Counted from the stretch's first letter, positions 1-9,956 are shown. The stretch: DNA of 44,372 bases from Polaribacter sp. BAL334 (GCF_015767435.1 NZ_JADWOV010000324.1:1-44372); one strand, 5' to 3'. Notes: generated by a model not told the origin, from the letters alone. Made by a program: numbers and translations.

Positions 1-1
1 T

Positions 2-484
2 ATCGTTTTCAAAGGCTTTAAAGTGGGTAGTAAAGTAAAAGGTATTGATGCTGACACTTTTGGAACTACACTTACTTTCTCTAACTTAGATTTCGTAACT
101 ACTGATGCTCTTTCAACTATTTCTACTCAATTAACAAGTACTCATGCTGAAATACTATCTGCTCAAGCTACAGGAACAGGCGCAACAGAAGATGTTTTTT
201 ATGATTGGACAGCATATTTTTCAGGTGGAAAAGGTACTTTGAGTGTTGAAGATAATATAGTTAAAACTGAGTTTTCTGTATATCCAAATCCATTTAACAA
301 TGACTTAAATGTATCAAGTCAAATTAAAGTTGAAAGCTTAAGACTGTATAATATTTCTGGCCAACTTGTAAAACAAGTTAAAAATTCTAATTCAATGAAT
401 GTATCTGAATTGGCAAAAGGAATTTATATTTTAGAAGTGACTGCAGATGCTACAAGAGAAATTAGAAAAGTTATAAAAAACTAA
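2..484 (+). CDS. T9SS-sorted secreted protein, 3' end only
   Basis: The reading frame is open to the left edge of the window, so the 5' end and true start are missing; about 160 C-terminal residues are visible. The last ~75 residues are a typical type A T9SS sorting domain: a YPNPF motif, then a beta-rich stretch with LYNISGQLV, a LAKGIYILEV motif and a basic end (KVIKN). Such domains carry proteins across the outer membrane through the type IX system and are usually cleaved on export. The part before the sorting domain (Thr/Ser-rich, acidic) is not recognised, so no enzymatic role is assigned. It precedes a TonB receptor on the same strand but is separated from it by a strong terminator, so co-transcription is unlikely. 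Confidence 0.85.
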   Translation: MVFKGFKVGSKVKGIDADTFGTTLTFSNLDFVTTDALSTISTQLTSTHAEILSAQATGTGATEDVFYDWTAYFSGGKGTLSVEDNIVKTEFSVYPNPFNNDLNVSSQIKVESLRLYNISGQLVKQVKNSNSMNVSELAKGIYILEVTADATREIRKVIKN

Positions 485-512
485 TTATCAATAAATTATA
501 ATCTTTTAATAG

Positions 513-544
513 AAAGAGCTTTAGTTAACTAAAGCTCTTTTTTG
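513..544 (+). terminator. Rho-independent terminator after the T9SS gene
   Basis: A perfect 28-nt palindrome at 513-540 (arms AAAGAGCTTTAGTT and its complement) runs directly into a T tract (538-543). It lies 29 nt after the stop of the T9SS gene and before the TonB receptor promoter. Confidence 0.85.
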
Positions 545-581
545 TTTACATTAACTTAACGTTCAATATATTGAATAATAA

Positions 582-589
582 TACTTTTG
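582..589 (+). promoter_or_regulatory. Probable -7 element of the TonB receptor promoter
   Basis: TACTTTTG matches the Bacteroidota -7 consensus TAnnTTTG and lies 34 nt before the ATG at 624. No clear TTG -33 element stands at the expected distance, so the call is tentative. Confidence 0.45.
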
Positions 590-623
590 TAGCTTAATTT
601 TTAAAAATCATAAATTTATAATT

Positions 624-3458
624 ATGAAATATATTTCTATTTTATTCTTTTTAATTAGTTTTAATATGTTCTCACAATCTATAACAGGAATTGTTTTGGA
701 TGGTGATTATAATGAACCCTTGCCTTTTGCCAATGTCTCAATAAAAGGAACAAAAACCGGAGCAACTACTGATATTGATGGTAAGTTTGAAATCAAAGTT
801 GCACCTGGAACTTATACTGTTATTTTCTCTTTTATTGGATATACAACAATTCAATTGAGTGAAGTTATTGTAAAATCAAATAAAGAAACATTTTTACAAG
901 TAACTCTTAAACCTGAGTCAAATCAATTAGAAGATATTGTTATCACAACAACTTCAAAGAAAAATTCAGAAGCATCACTTTTAAATCTGCAGAAAAAATC
1001 TATAAGCTTAGTGGATGGTTTGTCAATACAATCCATTAAAAAAGCCGGAGATAGTGATGTTGCAGGAGCTATCAAAAGAGTACCTGGAATTTCAGTTCAA
1101 GGAGGTAAATATATATATGTTCGTGGATTGGGAGATCGCTATTCAAAAACTACCTTAAATGGAATGGAACTACCTGGTTTAGACCCAGATAGAAACACGA
1201 TTCCTATGGATATTTTCCCTACCAATCTTATTGAAAATATTTTAGTTAAAAAATCAGCTTCCTCTGAAATAGGTGCAGATTTTACTGGGGGTACTGTTGA
1301 TATCAATTTAAAAGACTTTTCATTTAGCCCAGAATACACAATTAATTTTACTGCAGGATACAACCCAGATATGCATTTTAACAGCAATTTTATTGCAGAT
1401 GTAAAAAGTAGTAGTGATTGGAGAGGAAAAGATGATGGATTAAGAGATATACCATTTGATCAAAGCATTTCATTTGTAAGAGTTAATCCAAGTATTTCAG
1501 CCGAAGATGCAAATAACTTAACTGAAAGCACTAGAAAATTAACAAAAACATTAAAACCAATTCAACAAAGAAGTGATTTAAACTATAATTTTGGTTTTTC
1601 TGCTTCTAATGGATATAAATTTAAGAAAGATGGGGAATCAACCATAGGGTACATTGCGGCTATTGGTTACAAATCAGAAACATCATTTTTAAATGATTTT
1701 TATAGAGCAAACGTAATTAGAACACCTAATGACGGTGTGCAAAATGAATTGGTAAAAGAGGGTATTTTTGGAACTATTAACACTTATTTAAGCACATTAT
1801 TAGGTGTAACATATAAAGATAGTAAAAATAAAATTGCCGTTAACTTTATTGATTTACAGAACGGAGAATCAAACGCATTAGAATTAGAAAGTCAAGGATT
1901 TATTGAAAATGTGTATTGGGGAGAGGAAAGTACAATAACATATACTGAAAGAAATTTAAGAAGCATTCCTATAAATGGAAAACATACTATTGGAGATAAT
2001 TTATTTACGGTTGATTGGAAATTTGCATCTTCAAAATCTACTTTACAAGATAAAGATTTTAGGACTACAATATTCGAAACGGATGCTGATAAAACGTTTT
2101 ATTTGATTGGCCCAAACCCTATTGCCTCTCCATCAAGATTGTGGAGAGATTTGGATGAAACGAGCATTGTAGGTAAATTGGATATAGAAATCCCTATTCA
2201 AGCTTCTAGTTTTAGTGGTAAAATAAGTTTAGGAGCATCAAAAATTTCAAAAGAACGTGATTTCAATTCTAGAAAATTTGATTTAATCTACCACCCAAGA
2301 GATACAGGAATATTTGGAGGTGATCCAAACGCAATTCTTGCTGAAGAAAACATTTGGGTTCAATTACCAGGCACAAATCCAAACAGTAACAGAGGAACAT
2401 ATATTACAGGAGGTCCTGAAAGAACAAATGTCTACAACTCAAAATCAGAAAATGACGCTTTCTATTTATCATCCGAATTAAAGTTATCAGAAATGTTTAA
2501 GGCTGTAATTGGAGTTCGATTTGAAAATTATCAATTAAGATATACTGGTGAAGACTTAGAAGGTAATACCTTTGATAATGAATTATTTATTGATGATAAA
2601 GATTTGTTTACTAACATCAACCTCATTTTTTCACCCAATGAAAAAAGTAATGTAAGAGCTTCCTATTACAAAACTACTGCTAGACCAAGTTTTAGAGAAG
2701 CTTCAGCATCTTATTTAATTGATCCTGTTACACAAACATTTTTCCTTGGAAATCCAGAAATACGATCTGCCTATATAAATAATTACGACTTAAGATATGA
2801 ATTCTTTGGAGAAAAAAATGAAATGTTCGCCTTAAGTTTGTTCTCAAAAAGCTTTAAAGATCCCATAGAAATTGCTGTTGTTAGCGATGATACTCCTAAT
2901 GATTTTACCGCTAGAAATAATGATAAAGCGACTGTAAGAGGAGTAGAATTTGAATTGAGAAAAAATTTGTTGACTTTAAATAACTTAACATTCAACGTTA
3001 ATAGTAATGTTTCATTTATTAGTGCCAAGCAAACTATGAACGAAGATGAATATCAAGCTAGATTAGAGTTGGCAAAAGAAGCTGGTGTAGAAATTAGCAG
3101 AGAAAGAGAATTACAAGGACAATCACCTTATATGATAAATATAGGTTTATTAGCTGTTGAAAGTGAAAAAGAAATAGAAGCAGGACTTTACTACAATGTG
3201 CAAGGACCAACATTAGAATTTGTTGGTGCAGGTGGGGTTCCTGACATATACTCTGAACCTTTTCACAATCTTGATTTTTCAGCTTCAAAGGTTTTTAATG
3301 GCAAAAAGTTAACAAAGAAAATTTCATTTAGAGCAAAAAATATCTTGCAAGATAATACAGAAAGTTATTTCATATTTCACAAAGAAAAAACTAATTTATT
3401 TAGAAGTTTTTCGCCAGGAATAACATTCTCTTTAGGAGTAAGTTTAACTTTTAAATAA
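624..3458 (+). CDS. TonB-dependent outer-membrane receptor with N-terminal carboxypeptidase-like domain
   Basis: This 944-residue protein has a signal peptide (about residues 1-18, ending near MFSQS) and a CarboxypepD_reg-like beta-sandwich (about 20-100, with a GKFEIKV...YTVIFSFIGY core). A plug domain follows (about 120-235) with the motif VRGLGDRYSKTTLNG, then a beta-barrel ending in the aromatic/hydrophobic strand ITFSLGVSLTFK. The fold is that of TonB/ExbB/ExbD-energised outer-membrane importers. No SusD-like lipoprotein follows, so it is not a classical glycan-utilisation pair. The next gene is a phosphate permease, which hints at phosphate or phosphorylated substrates, but nothing in the receptor itself shows the substrate. 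The start is supported by the signal peptide and the upstream -7 element. Confidence 0.9.
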   Translation: MKYISILFFLISFNMFSQSITGIVLDGDYNEPLPFANVSIKGTKTGATTDIDGKFEIKVAPGTYTVIFSFIGYTTIQLSEVIVKSNKETFLQVTLKPESNQLEDIVITTTSKKNSEASLLNLQKKSISLVDGLSIQSIKKAGDSDVAGAIKRVPGISVQGGKYIYVRGLGDRYSKTTLNGMELPGLDPDRNTIPMDIFPTNLIENILVKKSASSEIGADFTGGTVDINLKDFSFSPEYTINFTAGYNPDMHFNSNFIADVKSSSDWRGKDDGLRDIPFDQSISFVRVNPSISAEDANNLTESTRKLTKTLKPIQQRSDLNYNFGFSASNGYKFKKDGESTIGYIAAIGYKSETSFLNDFYRANVIRTPNDGVQNELVKEGIFGTINTYLSTLLGVTYKDSKNKIAVNFIDLQNGESNALELESQGFIENVYWGEESTITYTERNLRSIPINGKHTIGDNLFTVDWKFASSKSTLQDKDFRTTIFETDADKTFYLIGPNPIASPSRLWRDLDETSIVGKLDIEIPIQASSFSGKISLGASKISKERDFNSRKFDLIYHPRDTGIFGGDPNAILAEENIWVQLPGTNPNSNRGTYITGGPERTNVYNSKSENDAFYLSSELKLSEMFKAVIGVRFENYQLRYTGEDLEGNTFDNELFIDDKDLFTNINLIFSPNEKSNVRASYYKTTARPSFREASASYLIDPVTQTFFLGNPEIRSAYINNYDLRYEFFGEKNEMFALSLFSKSFKDPIEIAVVSDDTPNDFTARNNDKATVRGVEFELRKNLLTLNNLTFNVNSNVSFISAKQTMNEDEYQARLELAKEAGVEISRERELQGQSPYMINIGLLAVESEKEIEAGLYYNVQGPTLEFVGAGGVPDIYSEPFHNLDFSASKVFNGKKLTKKISFRAKNILQDNTESYFIFHKEKTNLFRSFSPGITFSLGVSLTFK

Positions 3459-3549
3459 ATTGATATTTTTTAGATTTATCTAGTTCAAAATAAAATTGAT
3501 ATTTTTAAACATTTGAAAAAACTATTTTTTATATATATAAAATATACCA

Positions 3550-3577
3550 TTGTCCACAATTGTGATAATTACTTTTG
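3550..3577 (+). promoter_or_regulatory. Promoter of the PiT permease with palindromic operator candidate
   Basis: TTG (3550-3552), a 17-nt spacer and TACTTTTG (3570-3577) match the Bacteroidota promoter consensus, 22 nt before the ATG at 3599. The spacer holds the perfect palindrome CACAATTGTG (3555-3564), which could bind a dimeric repressor; that role is inferred. Confidence 0.65.
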
Positions 3578-3598
3578 TGACTTTAAATTCTTTTAAAA

Positions 3599-5851
3599 AT
3601 GAGTGATCCATATATTTTAATGCTTGTTGCCTTAGGCATTTTAGCTATCGTTGATTTGATAGTTGGAGTAAGTAATGATGCTGTGAATTTTTTAAACTCT
3701 GCCATTGGTTCAAAAGCGATTTCTATTAGAAATATTATGATCATTGCCAGTATTGGAGTTTTTGTGGGTGCTGTAACTTCAAGCGGAATGATGGAAGTTG
3801 CCCGAAAAGGAATTTTCAATCCTGATATGTTTGTTTTTCAGGATGTAATGATGATTTTTATGGCAGTCATGATTACAGACATTCTTTTATTGGATGTTTT
3901 TAATTCATTGGGAATGCCAACCTCAACTACAGTTTCTGTTATTTTCGAATTGTTAGGAGCTGCGTTTGTGATTGCTGTTATAAAAATAACAAATAGTACT
4001 ACAGAAAATTTATCTTCAATTTGGAATTACATCAATTATGAAACGGCTACTGAAATTGTGGTAGGAATATTACTTTCTGTTGTAGTTGCTTTTACTGTGG
4101 GAGCTGTTGTTCAGTATTTTTCAAGATTGATTTATACCTTCAATTTTGAAACCAGACCCGCATATATTCACTCTTTATTTGGAGGTTTTGCCATCACTGC
4201 AATCACTTATTTTATAGTCATAAAAGGATTACAAGGTACCGAATTTTACAGCACTATAAAAGGATTTTTATCAGAAAACAACACCTTAATTATTCTTGGA
4301 AATTTTGTTTTCTGGACACTATTTTCTTACTTTTTCGTTGGCATACTTAAAAAAAATATTCTTGTTTTGATCATTGGAGTAGGAACATTTTCACTAGCAA
4401 TGGCATTTTCAGGAAACGATTTGGTAAACTTTATTGGTGTTCCAATTGCAGCTTTAAACTCATATCAAGCTTGGCAAGTTTCTGGAGTTGCTCCAAACGC
4501 TTTTTACATGAACAGTTTGGCAGAAGAAGTTCCTTCCAACTTATGGTTTCTATTAATTGCTGGAACAGTAATGGTTGTCACTTTATGGACTTCCTCAAAA
4601 GCGAAATCAGTAATCGAAACAGGTGTTAATTTATCAAGACAAGGAGAAGGTCATGAAAAATTTCAACCTAATAATTTATCAAGAGTTGTGGTTCGTTTTT
4701 CAATGTATATCAACAGCGGAATTAATTATGTCATTCCTTTAAAAACGCAAGAATATCTTAATTCTAAATTTGAAAAACCAATTGTAAAATTGCCTAAAGA
4801 TAAAACCTATGAAATGCCTGCATTTGATATGGTGAGAGCCTCTGTAAATTTGGTAATGGCAAGTGCTTTGATTTCAATTGCAACTTCCATGAAATTGCCA
4901 CTTTCTACAACCTATGTAACATTTATGGTGGCTATGGGATCTTCTTTGGCTGATAGAGCTTGGGGACGTGAAAGTGCTGTGTATAGAGTTGCAGGTGTTT
5001 TAAACGTTATTGGCGGATGGTTTTTAACGGCAATAATTGCTTTTGTAGCGGCTTCAATAGTGGCTTATTTTATTCAATTAAATATGGCTTTTATCCCTGT
5101 TTTATTGATTATTGTAATTATTCTTTTGACGAAAAATACGATTGCACACAGAAAAAAATCGAAAGAAATTCAACGAAGAACTTATATTGAGCGCTCAGAA
5201 TTGATTACCATCAATGGTGTTATCGAAGAAAGTTCAGACCATATATCAGAAGTAGCTATTCGAATCAATAAATTATACACCAATGTGGTGGATGATTTGG
5301 CAAAACATGATCTAAATAAATTGCGAAAAACCGATAAATTCGTATCAAAATTGAATGATGAGATAGACGATTTGAAAGACAATGTGTTTTATTTTATCAA
5401 ATCTTTGGATGAAACTTCTGTACAAGCAAGTAAGTTTTACATCATGGTTTTAGGCTATTTGCAAGATGCAGCTCAGTCAATCAGCTACGTTTCTAGAGCT
5501 AGTTTTAAGCATGTAAATAACAATCACAAAAACTTAAAAAGAGGTCAAATCAAGGATTTAAAAGAAATTAATATTCAATTAACTTCTATTTTAGGAAAAG
5601 TAAGCACTGTTTTCAAAAAGAGAGATTTTGATAATTTGAACGATATCATCAAAGAAAAAAATCAATTGTTGTTGGATGTTTCTACCTCAGTTGAAAAGCA
5701 AGTTGCCAGAATTAGAACTGATGAAACAAGTGCTAAAAACACCACGTTGTATTTTAGTATTTTATTAGAAACTAAGGATTTAATCAAAGCGTTGATGAGT
5801 CTTTTAGAAACTTATGAAGAGTTTCATTTGAGTGCTAAAGAGATTAAATAA
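3599..5851 (+). CDS. PiT-family inorganic phosphate permease with PhoU-like C-terminal domain
   Basis: The protein has 750 residues. The N-terminal ~510 residues form many hydrophobic segments with two inverted PiT signatures: GVSNDAVNFL (about 23-32) and FSGNDLVNFIGVP (about 270-282). Both are variants of the GANDVANA motif of sodium- or proton-coupled phosphate transporters. The C-terminal ~225 residues (about 525-745) are soluble and helical, Lys/Asp/Glu-rich, and resemble a PhoU-like bundle, so the protein is much longer than E. coli PitA (about 500 residues). It has its own promoter and follows the TonB receptor on the same strand. The convergent patatin gene ends 10 bp beyond its stop. 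Cation specificity cannot be read from the sequence. Confidence 0.88.
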   Translation: MSDPYILMLVALGILAIVDLIVGVSNDAVNFLNSAIGSKAISIRNIMIIASIGVFVGAVTSSGMMEVARKGIFNPDMFVFQDVMMIFMAVMITDILLLDVFNSLGMPTSTTVSVIFELLGAAFVIAVIKITNSTTENLSSIWNYINYETATEIVVGILLSVVVAFTVGAVVQYFSRLIYTFNFETRPAYIHSLFGGFAITAITYFIVIKGLQGTEFYSTIKGFLSENNTLIILGNFVFWTLFSYFFVGILKKNILVLIIGVGTFSLAMAFSGNDLVNFIGVPIAALNSYQAWQVSGVAPNAFYMNSLAEEVPSNLWFLLIAGTVMVVTLWTSSKAKSVIETGVNLSRQGEGHEKFQPNNLSRVVVRFSMYINSGINYVIPLKTQEYLNSKFEKPIVKLPKDKTYEMPAFDMVRASVNLVMASALISIATSMKLPLSTTYVTFMVAMGSSLADRAWGRESAVYRVAGVLNVIGGWFLTAIIAFVAASIVAYFIQLNMAFIPVLLIIVIILLTKNTIAHRKKSKEIQRRTYIERSELITINGVIEESSDHISEVAIRINKLYTNVVDDLAKHDLNKLRKTDKFVSKLNDEIDDLKDNVFYFIKSLDETSVQASKFYIMVLGYLQDAAQSISYVSRASFKHVNNNHKNLKRGQIKDLKEINIQLTSILGKVSTVFKKRDFDNLNDIIKEKNQLLLDVSTSVEKQVARIRTDETSAKNTTLYFSILLETKDLIKALMSLLETYEEFHLSAKEIK

Positions 5852-5861
5852 CTAGTAGATT

Positions 5862-8060
5862 TTAAAACCAAAAGCCTAGATTAAACAACCAATACCGTTG
5901 TTTGGTATCTGGAGACCAACTGTATTTTAGTTCAATCGGACCTAAAATACTGTTGTAACTATAGCCAATTGCATACCCAGAAAGTATATTTTTAAATACA
6001 TCAATATCATTAAAAACATTGCTATCTAAACGTGCATAATTTGCAATGAATGATGTGTAATGATTTTCAAAAAATCGATATCTGAAAGTCAATTCTGATT
6101 TTAGGAAAGATTTATCTGACAATTCTGCAAAGTCATATCCATACATAGTTACAAAAGTGTTGACATAATTTTGATTATAACCTCCCAAATAAAAATCAAA
6201 AACTTCTGATGTTGGGTTGTTGAAAGAAAAACCTGCTTCATTATTCATTTGAAATGTAAACCGTTCTCCAAAAGTTTTCGCAAATCCAAGAGTTCCTTTT
6301 GCTTGTGCAAACTGCTTGAAATCTTGATTGAAATCAGAAGAAGATGCGAACCATTTCAAATTAAAATCAGCAAAATAACCCTCAGTTACAAAATATTTTT
6401 GATCATACGTATCCAATTTTAAATAGGCAAACGCACTGAAATAATTGCTTTTATCAATTATAAAATCGTTATCACCATCACTAATTGTTTGTGTACTAAC
6501 ATTGATAAACTTGTGTTCAACACCCAATCCTAAAGCGAATTTGCGATCAAAAGTAGTTTGAATAAACAATTGATTGGTAATATCGGTATAATTCAAATCA
6601 ATCGCATTTAAGGTTGGAAGCTGAGAAACTATGGGATTGAATTTAGAATTTGCTCTAAAATGATCATATCTTGAACGAAATCCATAACTGATATAAAAAC
6701 CATTATCCACAAAATAGTTCAAATTGTATCTCAAATTATCCCCTAAAACAGCATCAAAAGAAATCAAATCGTTTTTTAATAAAATATTTTTTTGTTTATA
6801 ATTTAGTAAAAATCCTGACTTGTATAGCAAATCATAATGCGCTCCTAAACTTACAGTGGCATTGTCATTTGATTCTTTTACTTCAAAACTAAGTTGATAC
6901 GTATTTGAAAATATATTTTGCATTGAATATGTAATTCTATCATAGTTTTTAGTAGCGTATAAAAGTTGAATTTTTTCAGATATTTTATCTCTTGTCAAGC
7001 TATCTCCTTCTCTAATATTCAGTTTTCCAAGCACATAAGCCCTTGTGTATTTTTTAGATCCTTGCAAATCAATTTTAGAAATTATCTTATAATCTTGATG
7101 AATGTCTATGTTTTTTCGTTCTTTTTTGATTACTTGCTTTTTCGCAATTTCTTTAAAAATATCGCTATATTTTTCAGCTTCAATTCTTCCTTTTTCTAAA
7201 ATTTCTTCTTTTCTATCAAAATCAACCACATTAAACTCAAAAATATCTGGATGAATATAAACATCCACTTTTTCTTTCTGTTTTTGCGTTTTGTGATACA
7301 TCTGATAAATCACAATTTGATTTAAAATAGCAACAACCGAATTCAATTTTTCTTTATCAACCAAGCGTCCTTCAACATCAACACCAATAATAATGTCCAT
7401 TCCTTTTGATTTCATAATGTCAACAGGAAAATTATTGGCAACACCTCCATCAATTAATAATTCATCTTCAAAATTAACAGGATTTAGCAACGTTGGAAAA
7501 GAACCGCTTGCTCTTAAAGCTAAAGGAAGAGAACCATTTTCAATGATAATTTCATTGCCATTTTCAACATCAGTAGCAATACAAAAAAACGGAATTGGCA
7601 ATGCTGAAAAATCTGTAATATGCTCTGTTTTGTCAAACAATTCAAACAATAGGTTTAGCACATTTTGGCCTTTAGAAATGGCTTTGGGCAATCCAATAGA
7701 CCAATTATTTACTGGCAAAGTAATGCTTGATTTTTCCTCAAATTCTTTCTCAAAAAAAGTGGCTGTTTTTCTTGGTAATTGATCTCTCATTAATGTCATG
7801 AAATCAATTTTTAAAACCATTTCTTCTATTTGATTTGCAGAATAACCAGCCGCATACAAACCTCCAATTATGGCGCCCATACTTGTACCTCCAATATAAT
7901 CTAGCTGAATTCCGGCTTTGTCAATTTCTTTTAAAACGGCAATATGCGCAAACCCTTTTGCACCTCCTCCACTCAAAACCAATCCTACTTTTGGTTGGTT
8001 TTGCTGTCCAAACAAAAAACAAGGAATGACTAGAAAAAGGTAAAAAAAAGTTGGTTTCAC
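5862..8060 (-). CDS. Patatin-like phospholipase with POTRA and outer-membrane beta-barrel (PlpD/type Vd-like)
   Basis: The 732-residue protein begins with a signal peptide (about 1-18) followed by a patatin domain. The oxyanion loop is SGGGAKG (30-36), the nucleophile is Ser60 in GTSMG, and the catalytic partner is Asp204 in DGG; together they form the Ser-Asp dyad of patatin lipases. Residues about 310-380 look like a POTRA domain, and the rest is a Bam/Tam-like 16-strand barrel ending in Phe (YWLFNLGFWF). This order is that of type Vd autotransporters such as PlpD and FplA, which present a phospholipase at the cell surface. The GTG start at 8060 overlaps the end of uvrC (ATGTGA), pointing to coupled translation. 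Surface exposure versus periplasmic retention is unresolved. Confidence 0.85.
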   Translation of the reverse strand: MKPTFFYLFLVIPCFLFGQQNQPKVGLVLSGGGAKGFAHIAVLKEIDKAGIQLDYIGGTSMGAIIGGLYAAGYSANQIEEMVLKIDFMTLMRDQLPRKTATFFEKEFEEKSSITLPVNNWSIGLPKAISKGQNVLNLLFELFDKTEHITDFSALPIPFFCIATDVENGNEIIIENGSLPLALRASGSFPTLLNPVNFEDELLIDGGVANNFPVDIMKSKGMDIIIGVDVEGRLVDKEKLNSVVAILNQIVIYQMYHKTQKQKEKVDVYIHPDIFEFNVVDFDRKEEILEKGRIEAEKYSDIFKEIAKKQVIKKERKNIDIHQDYKIISKIDLQGSKKYTRAYVLGKLNIREGDSLTRDKISEKIQLLYATKNYDRITYSMQNIFSNTYQLSFEVKESNDNATVSLGAHYDLLYKSGFLLNYKQKNILLKNDLISFDAVLGDNLRYNLNYFVDNGFYISYGFRSRYDHFRANSKFNPIVSQLPTLNAIDLNYTDITNQLFIQTTFDRKFALGLGVEHKFINVSTQTISDGDNDFIIDKSNYFSAFAYLKLDTYDQKYFVTEGYFADFNLKWFASSSDFNQDFKQFAQAKGTLGFAKTFGERFTFQMNNEAGFSFNNPTSEVFDFYLGGYNQNYVNTFVTMYGYDFAELSDKSFLKSELTFRYRFFENHYTSFIANYARLDSNVFNDIDVFKNILSGYAIGYSYNSILGPIELKYSWSPDTKQRYWLFNLGFWF

Positions 8061-9862
8061 ATAGACTCTTTTGGATGATAAAAATGATATACTTTTGTGG
8101 CTCTTGCGTTTCCAATTACTTCCTGAATTTCTTCAAAAGTTGCTTCTTTAACGCGTTTTGCGGACTTAAATGTACGCAATAAAGTTGTAATTGTTTGTGT
8201 GCCAATATCAGGAATTTGTTCAAGCTCTGATTGAATGGCACTTTTACTTCGTTTGTTTCTGTGAAAAGTGATGCCAAATCTGTGTGCTTCATTTCGCAAA
8301 AACTGAATAATTTTCAATGTTTCCGATTTTTTATCCAAATACATTGGAATGGAATCTCCTGGATAATAAATTTCTTCCAAGCGTTTTGCAATGCCAATAA
8401 TCGCAATTTTTCCTCGTAAACCTAATGCATCTAAACTTTTTAAAGCAGAGGATAATTGTCCTTTTCCACCATCAATTACAATCAATTGTGGTAATGATTC
8501 ATTTTCAGAAAGCAATCTGCTATAACGTCTGTACACAACTTCTTCCATGGATGCAAAATCATCTGGACCTTCTACAGTTTTGATATTGTAATGTCTGTAG
8601 TCTTTTTTGCTGGGTTTTCCGTCTTTAAAAACCACGCATGCAGCTACAGGATTTGTGCCTTGAATGTTCGAATTGTCAAAACATTCTATGTGTTTTGGCT
8701 CTTCAGAAAGACGTAAATCTTTCTTCATTTGCGCCATAATTCGATTGACGTGTCTTTCAGGATCTACAATTTTTATTTGCTTGAATTGCTCCTGTCTATA
8801 GTATTTTGCATTTCGTTCCGAAAGTTCTACAATGCGTTTTTTATCTCCCAATTTCGGAATGGTAACTTTGATATCTTCGCCCAAATCCACTTCAAAAGGA
8901 ACATAAATTTCAGGAGATTGCGAATTGAAACGCTGTCTGATTTCAATGATAAAAAGTTCCAACAATTCTTTGTCTGATTCTTCTAATTTTTTCTTGATTT
9001 CTGTAGTGTGAGATTGAATAATGGAACCGTTTGAAATCTTTAAAAAATTGGCATAACCATGTGTTTCATCAGAAATGATGGAAAAAACATCTACATTATT
9101 GATGGACGGATTTACAATCGTACTTTTTGCTTGATAATTGCTTAATAAATTTAACTTTTCTTTGATTTTTTGAGCTTCTTCAAACTCCATTTTTGTAGCA
9201 AAATCAAGCATTTTTTCTTGAAACTTCTCTAAACTTTCTTTGAAATTTCCTTTTACAATATTCCGAATTTCTTTGATAGATTCGTTGTAATTTTGTTCAG
9301 TTTCCAAACCTTCGCAAGCACCTTTACAGTTTTTTAAATGATACTCTAAACACACTTTGTATTTGCCTTCTTCAATGTTTTTTTCAGACAAATCAAAACT
9401 GCAATTTCGTAATGGATATAAGTCTTTGATCAAATCTAGCAACACTCTAACTGTTTTTACTGAAGTATAAGGTCCAAAATATTCTGAGCCATCTTTGATG
9501 ACATTTCGAGTCATAAAAACTCTTGGAAAACGCTCTTTTTTGATGCAAATCCAAGGATAACTTTTGTCATCTTTCAACAACACATTGTAACGTGGTTTGT
9601 GCTTTTTGATCAGATTATTTTCCAATAAAAGTGCATCCGTTTCTGTGTTGACCACAATGTGTTTTATATGAACAATTTTTTTTACTAAAACCCGAGTTTT
9701 GCCATTTTCTTGAGTTTTTGTAAAATAGGAAGTCACTCTTTTTTTTAAATCTTTGGCTTTGCCAACATAAATAATTTTGTTGTCTTTATCAAAATATTGA
9801 TACACACCTGGAGCATTTGGCAACGTTTTTAGTTGAAGTTCTATGGATTCAGAAATGCTCAT
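8057..9862 (-). CDS. uvrC: UvrABC excinuclease subunit C
   Basis: UvrC makes both incisions flanking a DNA lesion during nucleotide excision repair. The 601-residue protein has the N-terminal GIY-YIG nuclease (about 14-90, APGVYQYF...IIYVGKAKDLKKR), a UVR helix pair for UvrB contact (about 200-235), the RNase H-like nuclease domain (ECFDNSNIQG, IVIDGGKGQL) and C-terminal helix-hairpin-helix motifs (IPDIGTQTITTLL). Cys154, Cys171, Cys179 and Cys183 match the spacing of the iron-sulfur cluster ligands described in E. coli UvrC. Length is normal for the family. The stop TGA overlaps the GTG start of the patatin gene, so the two are probably one transcript. Confidence 0.97.
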   Translation of the reverse strand: MSISESIELQLKTLPNAPGVYQYFDKDNKIIYVGKAKDLKKRVTSYFTKTQENGKTRVLVKKIVHIKHIVVNTETDALLLENNLIKKHKPRYNVLLKDDKSYPWICIKKERFPRVFMTRNVIKDGSEYFGPYTSVKTVRVLLDLIKDLYPLRNCSFDLSEKNIEEGKYKVCLEYHLKNCKGACEGLETEQNYNESIKEIRNIVKGNFKESLEKFQEKMLDFATKMEFEEAQKIKEKLNLLSNYQAKSTIVNPSINNVDVFSIISDETHGYANFLKISNGSIIQSHTTEIKKKLEESDKELLELFIIEIRQRFNSQSPEIYVPFEVDLGEDIKVTIPKLGDKKRIVELSERNAKYYRQEQFKQIKIVDPERHVNRIMAQMKKDLRLSEEPKHIECFDNSNIQGTNPVAACVVFKDGKPSKKDYRHYNIKTVEGPDDFASMEEVVYRRYSRLLSENESLPQLIVIDGGKGQLSSALKSLDALGLRGKIAIIGIAKRLEEIYYPGDSIPMYLDKKSETLKIIQFLRNEAHRFGITFHRNKRSKSAIQSELEQIPDIGTQTITTLLRTFKSAKRVKEATFEEIQEVIGNARATKVYHFYHPKESM

Positions 9863-9956
9863 TGATCAAAAAATTACAATCGTAAAATTGATGATTTTTT
9901 ATGAATTTTCCTAACCGAAAGGAAATTAAAGAAAGGTATTCTATTGCCGAATTCAA

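Noticed and set aside
7393..7782. 129-residue frame on the + strand within the patatin gene
   Set aside because: It is antisense to the conserved patatin domain, with no start context or family features; composition mirrors the opposite strand.
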